NCBI GenBank assembly: GCA_910579115.1
Contig: CAJTSO010000004.1
Location: 8,471 to 64,176, forward strand
Source of the DNA: an uncultured Selenomonadaceae bacterium
Lineage (GTDB): Bacteria > Bacillota > Negativicutes > Selenomonadales > Selenomonadaceae
Length of the DNA stretch: 55,706 bases
Direction of reading: 5' to 3'
The notes beneath the pieces are model-generated. The model made no database searches. It had not been told where the DNA came from and saw only the letters and a program-made list of their open reading frames with translations. Shown here in pieces: positions 50,419 to 55,706 of this stretch. Each line of letters begins with the position of its first letter. Position 1 is the first letter of the stretch. Made by a program: the position numbers and the translations under genes.

Positions 50419-51279
50419 TCACACCTCAGCCGGCTTCGCCGCCAGCTCCTTCAAGTACCGGCGCAGGGCGTCCGGCCATTCCGGCATCGGACTTATTCCC
50501 GCCGGGACAAGATTTTCCTTGTCCAGCCGGGAATTCAGCGGCCGCCTGGCTTTGGCGGGATAATCCTCCGTGGAAATTGGCTTTACCGCCGCGGGCAGCT
50601 CCCTCAGCCGGAACACTTCCCCGGCCAGCTCCGCCCAGGAGCATTCCCCCTCGTTGGTAAGATGGTAGGTGCCGTAACGACCGGTAGCAGCCAAATCGAT
50701 GATCCGAGGGGCCGCGTCGGCGGTGTAGGTGGGCGAGCCGATCTGATCCGCCACCACATTTACCTGCCGGTGGTCTTTCCCCAGCCGGAGCATCGTTTTG
50801 ATAAAATTCTTTCCATTGATTCCAAAGACCCAGGAGATCCTGACGATGAAATGATTGTCCAGACCGGCCCGCACCGCCATCTCCCCGGCCAGCTTCGTAG
50901 CGCCGTAGACATTTCTCGGTCCTTTGGAGTCATTTACCCGGTAGGGAGCATCCCCCTCCCCCGGAAAAACGTAGTCGGTGCTGATATAGACGAGGACAGC
51001 GCCGATCTTCCGGCAGATCCTGGCGATAGTCGCCGTGGCCTCCGCATTGATCCGCCAGGCCTTATCCGGCTCGTCCTCCGCTTTGTCCACCGCCGTGTAG
51101 GCGGCACAGTGAATGACCACGTCAGGGGCGGCGGCCACAAGATACGCTTCGATCTGCCCGTCATCCTCCAGGGGCATATCATCCCGGGTAGGGGCGATAA
51201 AGGTCAGTCCCCGCCGGGCCAGCTCCTTTACGATGTCATGTCCCAGCTGTCCCGTTCTGCCGGTAACCAGATATTTCAT
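50419..51279 (-). CDS. rfbD: dTDP-4-dehydrorhamnose reductase
   Basis: 286 residues, RmlD substrate-binding/SDR family. NAD(P)-binding VTGRTGQLGHDIVKELARRG, PDVVIHCAAYTAVDKAEDEP, YISTDYVFPGEG, catalytic Tyr-Lys in VYGATKLAGE, then NFIKTMLRLGKDHRQVNVVA and DQIGSPTYTADAA. Last step of dTDP-L-rhamnose synthesis for LPS or polysaccharide. rfbA/B/C are not in this window. It lies 27 bp after the HlyD-like gene. Confidence 0.94.
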   Translation of the reverse strand: MKYLVTGRTGQLGHDIVKELARRGLTFIAPTRDDMPLEDDGQIEAYLVAAAPDVVIHCAAYTAVDKAEDEPDKAWRINAEATATIARICRKIGAVLVYISTDYVFPGEGDAPYRVNDSKGPRNVYGATKLAGEMAVRAGLDNHFIVRISWVFGINGKNFIKTMLRLGKDHRQVNVVADQIGSPTYTADAAPRIIDLAATGRYGTYHLTNEGECSWAELAGEVFRLRELPAAVKPISTEDYPAKARRPLNSRLDKENLVPAGISPMPEWPDALRRYLKELAAKPAEV

Positions 51280-51306
51280 TCTGCATCTCTCCTTTCCTTC
51301 CGACCT

Positions 51307-52278
51307 TCAAAGGGATATTTTCACGGTAGTGGCGGCCCCGGGACGGGGCCAGAAGCCTTCCTCCCGGGGCAGGGATATGATTACCCGCCAGTTCCGCTCC
51401 GGGTCAAAGTTCTCTCCATCTGCCGGCTCGGGCCCTTTCCCCTCCGTCTTTTCGGATTTCTCTACGGCCAGGATAACCCCCGACCGTTCCTTTCCGGCCA
51501 GCTTGTAGCGGGCATACATTCCCGGCGTCAGCTTCCCTGCTTTCTCCAGCGTGACCGGCGCCGTCAGCACCAGCCGTTCCACATCCCCCACGGCGATGAT
51601 CGGCTGGCCGGGAAGCACCTCGCTGCCTGCCCCCACCTCCAGCAGCAGGGCCGTCCCCCCTACGGGAGTGGTGACGGTGGTAGCCCCCCGCTGGCCCCTG
51701 GCCTGGACCAGCGCGGACCGGGCCTGCTCCAGCCGCCGCCTTGCCTGCTTCAGGGTATTTTCGTCCGCCGGTTCGTAGGTAGTCTCCATGACCACCTGCC
51801 CCCGGCCGCCGCCATAGACAGTCCGGGCCTGGCCCAGCTCGGCGGCGGAAATGGCTCCCACCTCGTAGAGGTGCTGCATCTGGGCCATTTTTTCGCTATC
51901 CCCGGCGCCGTCCGCATACACCGGCTTTTGCACCGGCACCCCCTGCTCCAAGGTCCGGAGATTCTGCTCCATCACCGTTACATTTTTTTCCAGCTCGGCG
52001 ATTTCTTCCTCGGTAACCCGAACCCTTATCTCCGCCACCTTGTCTCCGGCCTTCAGCGGCTGGCCGTCGGAAACCAGCAGCTTTTCCACCGTCCCGGCTG
52101 TCCAGGATTTCACCGACAGATAGCTGCCGGTGACTCTGGCGTCATAGAGCTCGGTGGTCCGTGACTCCATCGCCAGGTACCAGGCTGTCCCGGCCACTCC
52201 AACGAACAAAAGACCAAATCCAGCCGCAAATCTCCGGGCGAAACGGCGGACGTTCCTGCTAATATCTATTTCAAGCAT
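51307..52278 (-). CDS. HlyD/AcrA family periplasmic adaptor protein
   Basis: 323 residues. TM anchor ~18-37 (AAGFGLLFVGVAGTAWYLAM), barrel-sandwich lipoyl half (VTGSYLSVKSWTAGTVEKLL; QPLKAGDKVAEIRV), coiled-coil hairpin ~90-190 (AELEKNVTVMEQNLRTLEQG; TLKQARRRLEQARSALVQAR), second lipoyl half (ALLLEVGAGSEVLPGQPIIA), then a beta-barrel. It would bridge an inner-membrane exporter to a TolC channel, such as the one at 12425-14008. No cognate pump is adjacent. Confidence 0.88.
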   Translation of the reverse strand: MLEIDISRNVRRFARRFAAGFGLLFVGVAGTAWYLAMESRTTELYDARVTGSYLSVKSWTAGTVEKLLVSDGQPLKAGDKVAEIRVRVTEEEIAELEKNVTVMEQNLRTLEQGVPVQKPVYADGAGDSEKMAQMQHLYEVGAISAAELGQARTVYGGGRGQVVMETTYEPADENTLKQARRRLEQARSALVQARGQRGATTVTTPVGGTALLLEVGAGSEVLPGQPIIAVGDVERLVLTAPVTLEKAGKLTPGMYARYKLAGKERSGVILAVEKSEKTEGKGPEPADGENFDPERNWRVIISLPREEGFWPRPGAATTVKISL

Positions 52279-52338
52279 TTATTTTTCCTACCCATCACAA
52301 ACAGCACTGGAAGAATTTTCTTCAATCTGCTTTGTAAT

Positions 52339-53652
52339 TCAATCGTCAAAGGGGCATTTCCCCGCCGACCGGCGGAAATACTCATCCACTATCTTCACGG
52401 CGCAAAGGCTGCCGCACATGGAGCAGCCCTCCTCATCTCCCTTGTTCCGGAGGGCCCGCACCTTACGGGCCCTGGCCGGGTCTATAGCCTCGGCGAACTG
52501 TCCCTCCCAGTCAAGGCGGCGGCGGGCATCAGCCATCCGGTTGTCCCAGGCGATGGCAGAGGGAAGCCCTCTGGCCACATCGGCGGCATGGGCCGCAATG
52601 CGGGCCGTGATGACCCCCGTGTGAACGTCCTCCTCCGTAGGCAGGGACAAATGCTCCGCCGGGGTGACATAGCAGAGGAAGTCAGCCCCGGCCACCGCGG
52701 CCATGGTCCCCCCGATGGCCGCGGTAATGTGGTCGTAGCCGGGAGCCACATCGGTGACAAGAGGCCCCAGCACATAGAAAGGCGCGTTATGGCAGAGCCG
52801 CTTCTGGAGCTTCATATTGGCGGCGATCTGATCAAAGGGCATGTGGCCCGGCCCCTCCACCATTACCTGGACCCCGGCCCGTCGGGCCCGCATGGTCAGC
52901 TCTCCCAGGGTGATAAGCTCCGTCAGCTGGGCGCTGTCGGAGGCATCGTCGATACAGCCGGGCCGGAGGCTGTCCCCCAGGCTCATGGTCACGTCATATT
53001 TCCGGCAGATGTCCAGAATCTCATCGTAGTGCTGATAGAAGGGATTCTCCTGCTCATTGTAAAGCATCCAGCCGGTGACAAAGGAACCGCCCCGGCTGAC
53101 GATATCCATCCGGCGTCCCTCCCTGATCAGCCGGTTCAGGGCTTCTCTGGTGACGCCGCAGTGGATGGTCATGAAATCGGCTCCATCCTTCGCCTGCTTC
53201 TCCACCGTAGCCAGGATATCTCCGGCGGTCATATTTACCACCGCCCCATGCTCCCGCTGAGCCAGGACCGTGGCCTCGTACATGGGAACAGTCCCTACCA
53301 TGACGGAGGAGTGGCCGATGATCGCCCGGCGGGACTCATCCAGCCGGGAGCCGGTGGAAAGATCCATCACCGCGTCAGCCCCCGCCGCCAATGCCACCTT
53401 CAGCTTTTTCAGCTCCGGGTCAATATCCGGATAGCTGTCGCTGGTGCCGATATTGGCGTTTACCTTTACGGACAGCCCTTCCCCCACGCCCCGGGGGCGG
53501 AGGTGCCGGTGATTCACATTGGCGCAGATGACCACCGTGCCGGCGGCCACCCGCTGGCGGACTGCTTCCGCCTCTATCTTCTCCTCTTGGGCCACGAGCT
53601 TCATCTCGTCGGTGATTTTTCCTTCCCGGGCCATTTCCAGCTGAGTTGCCAT
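52339..53652 (-). CDS. thiC: Phosphomethylpyrimidine synthase ThiC
   Basis: 437 residues from ATG 53652 (GAGGAAA upstream). Radical-SAM rearrangement of aminoimidazole ribotide to HMP phosphate in thiamine synthesis. Stretches: NANIGTSDSYPDIDPELKKL, GADAVMDLSTGSRLDE, TIHCGVTREALNRL, MSLGDSLRPGCIDDASDSAQ, VEGPGHMPFDQIAANMKLQ, and the C-terminal cluster motif CSMCGSLC. The cluster spacing is the short anaerobe/archaeal type. No THI-box riboswitch is visible in the 146 bp between this and the divergent gene, unusual for thiC. Confidence 0.95.
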   Translation of the reverse strand: MATQLEMAREGKITDEMKLVAQEEKIEAEAVRQRVAAGTVVICANVNHRHLRPRGVGEGLSVKVNANIGTSDSYPDIDPELKKLKVALAAGADAVMDLSTGSRLDESRRAIIGHSSVMVGTVPMYEATVLAQREHGAVVNMTAGDILATVEKQAKDGADFMTIHCGVTREALNRLIREGRRMDIVSRGGSFVTGWMLYNEQENPFYQHYDEILDICRKYDVTMSLGDSLRPGCIDDASDSAQLTELITLGELTMRARRAGVQVMVEGPGHMPFDQIAANMKLQKRLCHNAPFYVLGPLVTDVAPGYDHITAAIGGTMAAVAGADFLCYVTPAEHLSLPTEEDVHTGVITARIAAHAADVARGLPSAIAWDNRMADARRRLDWEGQFAEAIDPARARKVRALRNKGDEEGCSMCGSLCAVKIVDEYFRRSAGKCPFDD

Positions 53653-53692
53653 TGCATTTCCTCTTTCCTGCAAAAGATTTTAATCAGGCAAA

Positions 53693-53721
53693 ATTTTAGC
53701 ATAACCGCCTGCCTATATCAA
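53693..53721 (-). promoter_or_regulatory. sigma-A promoter of thiC
   Basis: Minus-strand TTGATA (53716-53721), 17 bp, TAAAAT (53693-53698), about 40 bp upstream of the thiC ATG. The leader is therefore too short for a TPP riboswitch. Confidence 0.65.
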
Positions 53722-53759
53722 GAATTCCTTCCTTGTCTCCCTCTTTCAGAAAGCTTCCA

Positions 53760-53789
53760 TTGTCACTGTAAAACCCTTTGTGCTATACT
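53760..53789 (+). promoter_or_regulatory. Promoter directly abutting an exported-protein start codon
   Basis: TTGTCA (53760-53765), 18 bp, TATACT (53784-53789); the ATG begins at 53799, 9 bp after the -10, and no Shine-Dalgarno sequence is present. This suggests a leaderless transcript. Confidence 0.55.
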
Positions 53790-53798
53790 GAAACCGCT

Positions 53799-54788
53799 AT
53801 GAAAATGACAATTTTGCACAGAAAAGCCCTGACCTCCATCGCCTTGGCCGCCGCCCTGGCCGGAACCCCAGCCCCGGCTTTCTCCGGAGAAACCGCCCCT
53901 TCCGACGATGGCGTCTGGTTCGGTGGCGCCGACGCCTTCTACGAGGATTTCACCCCGGAGGCCGTTGAGCGCAATGAGAAGGAGCAGGCAATGGCCGAAG
54001 AAAGAGCCAAAAAGAACGCCGAAAAGGCCAAAAAGCAACGGGAATCGGATATCAGGGACGCTGCCCGCCGGGACGAAAAGGCGGAGGAGCGCCGGAAAAA
54101 GAACGAAGCCAAGGACGCCCGCCGGGCGGCCAAGGCCCAAAGCCAGGACTCCAGGGCCGGCTCAAAACGGGAAGCTGACTCCGGGAAAAATAAACGCTCA
54201 AAGGGCGAGCCCGGTCAGCTGGAACCCGCCGACCTCGTGTACAGGGGCGTGACCTTGGGGGACGGCGTTGACCGTATGCGCAAGCAGCTGGGGGAGCCTG
54301 ACTTTGACCGGCAAAGCAGCGTTCACGGCATAACCGTCCGCTACCACGTATATGGAAGAAAACTGCAAGTGGGGGTCTTTGAACCGGAGGGAGCCCCGCC
54401 CCGGGTAGTGGACATCGTCATCCGGGACGAAGGCTACAAGGGGCGGAATAACGTCCGCTACGGCTCCACCTTCTACCACGTCTTTGAAACCTTCGGCCGC
54501 TCCCTGCGCCAGCCTGTCGACGGCAAGCTCTACCACGTCTTTGAGGCGGCGGGCCCCGGCCACAAGCGCCTCCTGCTGGAATATCAGCCCCCGGAGAACA
54601 TCGTAGTGGCCTGGCGGATAACCAGCCTGCCCCTCTCCGAGGCGGAAGCGGAACGCCGCTACGATGAATACGCGCCCGCCGCCGTGGCCGCTGACATCGG
54701 CGCCCTGATGATCCGGCAGAAGACCATCGACACCTCAGAGATAAATATCTCCGGCGGCCCGCCCCAGATAAATATCGCTATCGACTGA
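53799..54788 (+). CDS. Exported protein of unknown function with charged coiled-coil region
   Basis: 329 residues from ATG 53799. Signal peptide (LTSIALAAALAGTPAPAFSG), then ~60-150 an extremely Lys/Arg/Glu/Ala-rich helical segment (KEQAMAEERAKKNAEKAKKQ). Then a C-terminal domain (~155-300) starting YRGVTLGDGVDRMRKQLGEP, which resembles the SmpA/BamE-like pattern of short lipoprotein-type folds, followed by many short strands. Probably periplasmic. The last residues (SGGPPQINIAID) are unusual. No family is assigned; the gene stands alone, divergent from thiC. Confidence 0.72.
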   Translation: MKMTILHRKALTSIALAAALAGTPAPAFSGETAPSDDGVWFGGADAFYEDFTPEAVERNEKEQAMAEERAKKNAEKAKKQRESDIRDAARRDEKAEERRKKNEAKDARRAAKAQSQDSRAGSKREADSGKNKRSKGEPGQLEPADLVYRGVTLGDGVDRMRKQLGEPDFDRQSSVHGITVRYHVYGRKLQVGVFEPEGAPPRVVDIVIRDEGYKGRNNVRYGSTFYHVFETFGRSLRQPVDGKLYHVFEAAGPGHKRLLLEYQPPENIVVAWRITSLPLSEAEAERRYDEYAPAAVAADIGALMIRQKTIDTSEINISGGPPQINIAID

Positions 54789-54896
54789 GGTAACCGTTAA
54801 TCGGTCTGGTTGGCTCCCCTGTAGGGAGGGCTTTCAATGCCACTCCCCAGAAACTTAAAGAGGATTTTTCCCCGGAAGGGAGAATAATAATAAGGA

Positions 54897-55508
54897 ATGA
54901 ATAAAAAAATACTGACGGTACTTGCCTGTATTGCTCTCGTGCTGGCGGGCTTCTTCGGGACGAACCTTATCATCGCCCGCCTGAACGACGGCCAGCCAGC
55001 GGTAGTGCAGGCCGGTCAAAAAGGAGAAAAGAAAATGAACCCCATTGCAAAATTTGAAACCACCCTGGGAGACTTTGAAATTGAACTGGCGGCGGACAAA
55101 GCCCCGAAAACCGTCAAAAACTTCGTCGGCCTGGCGGAAAAAGGCTTTTACGACGGCCTCATCTTCCACCGGGTCATCGACGGCTTCATGATCCAGGGGG
55201 GCTGTCCCACCGGCACCGGCACCGGCGGCCCCGGCTACCACATCGACGATGAATTCCATCCTGACCTCCGCCACAGCGGCCCCGGCATCCTCTCCATGGC
55301 CAACGCCGGCCCCAACACCGGCGGCAGCCAGTTCTTCATCACCCTGGACAAGACCCCCTGGCTGGACGGCCATCACGCCGTATTCGGCCATGTGGTCAGG
55401 GGCATGGACATCGTAAAGAAAATCGGCAGCACCCCCACCGATCACCGGGACCGCCCCCTGGAGCCGGTAGTCATGAAAAAAGTAACCATCGCCACCCCGT
55501 CTGAATGA
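54897..55508 (+). CDS. Cyclophilin-type peptidyl-prolyl cis-trans isomerase, membrane-anchored
   Basis: 203 residues. An N-terminal hydrophobic segment (ILTVLACIALVLAGFFGTNL) suggests a signal anchor; VLAC could be a lipobox, but the preceding hydrophobic part is short. The cyclophilin domain ~48-200 has KTVKNFVGLAEKGFYDGLIF, HRVIDGFMIQGG (catalytic Arg), and SMANAGPNTGGSQFFITLDK. It speeds folding of envelope proteins outside the cytoplasm. The GIY-YIG gene starts inside its stop codon. Confidence 0.92.
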   Translation: MNKKILTVLACIALVLAGFFGTNLIIARLNDGQPAVVQAGQKGEKKMNPIAKFETTLGDFEIELAADKAPKTVKNFVGLAEKGFYDGLIFHRVIDGFMIQGGCPTGTGTGGPGYHIDDEFHPDLRHSGPGILSMANAGPNTGGSQFFITLDKTPWLDGHHAVFGHVVRGMDIVKKIGSTPTDHRDRPLEPVVMKKVTIATPSE

Positions 55509-55706
55509 TGAAAGAACGCCACTTCGTCTACATCCTCCGCTGCGCCGACGGCACCTACTACACAGGCTGGACTACCGATCCCGCCAAGCGGCTGAAAGCC
55601 CACAACGCCGGAACGGCCGGGGGCGGCGCGAAATACACCGCCCCCCAACGCCGCCGCCCCGCCGCCATCGCCTACCTGGAGGAGTTTGACAGCAAGGGGG
55701 ACGCCC
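55505..55706 (+). CDS. GIY-YIG nuclease family protein (C-terminus cut by window edge)
   Basis: ATG 55505 (or the ATG at 55508), overlapping the preceding stop codon. The visible 67 residues hold FVYILRCADGTYYTGWTTDP and AKRLKAHNAGTAGGGAKYT, the UPF0213/YhbQ-type GIY-YIG core (YIL...YTG, conserved Arg). These small proteins are structure- or RNA-linked nucleases of poorly known role. It is open to the window end. Confidence 0.88.
   Translation, partial: MMKERHFVYILRCADGTYYTGWTTDPAKRLKAHNAGTAGGGAKYTAPQRRRPAAIAYLEEFDSKGDA

Noticed and set aside
50335..52164. A 609-codon plus-strand frame over rfbD and hlyD
   Set aside because: Antisense to two well-recognised genes; composition is Arg/Pro/Gly-rich and it starts inside a B repeat.
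53778..53798. Start of the exported unknown at 53778
   Set aside because: It would put the start codon upstream of the -10 box and add residues before a normal signal peptide.

Overview
The window looks like chromosome from a diderm Firmicute of the class Negativicutes (Acidaminococcaceae- or Selenomonadaceae-like; I cannot fix the genus). Evidence: Firmicutes-type genes (RNase M5, DegS-type kinase, YitT, DUF951, TSCPD protein) sit beside outer-membrane machinery (MlaE/MlaF/MlaD, TolC, TamB). GC is high and Shine-Dalgarno sites are strong. No rRNA, tRNA, CRISPR array, prophage or transposase gene was found.

Layout. 1-4310: sfsA (cut by the window edge), a DMT exporter, a YitT protein and a PAS-GGDEF protein. 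4463-6494: a PRC-barrel protein and a membrane TPR protein. 6807-17522 (minus): an envelope operon of unknown membrane protein - mlaE - mlaF - mlaD - tolC - tamB - sigma factor in two frames - single-pass membrane protein. 17802-22506 (minus): pmm/pgm - galU - pgi - LuxR-type response regulator. 22712-27980 (minus): tmk - rnmV - rsmA - TSCPD - PHP phosphatase - ydcF - MATE. 28279-33581 (minus): Orn/Lys/Arg decarboxylase, EAL protein, AEC transporter, orphan MetH-activation domain. 33656-39029: degS divergent from an LCP ligase and an ABC-F protein. 39288-42874: an AT-rich, frameshifted phosphoethanolamine-transferase-like gene, a CYTH protein and a frameshifted Tat-exported aldo/keto reductase. 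43113-48105: XRE regulator, unknown gene plus cstA, nitrilase, DUF951. 48305-53652 (minus): M23 peptidase plus bactofilin, rfbD, hlyD-like, thiC. 53799-55706: exported unknown, cyclophilin, GIY-YIG protein (cut by the window edge).

The least expected structure is between genes. Family A is an 80-90 bp palindromic element with a central hairpin and outward-facing TATAAT boxes. At five copies a TTGCAA-like -35 lies exactly 18 bp from the -10, so it looks like a dispersed promoter cassette. Family B is a GC-rich two-hairpin repeat at operon ends. Family C is a 101-105 bp palindromic unit found inserted at one site in the B hairpin. The lipid-transport operon with its own sigma/anti-sigma-like module is the best candidate for an under-described protein system.

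Three genes are interrupted by single-base frame changes (sigma factor, EptA-like, aldo/keto reductase), so base-level accuracy should be checked before biological meaning is given to them.
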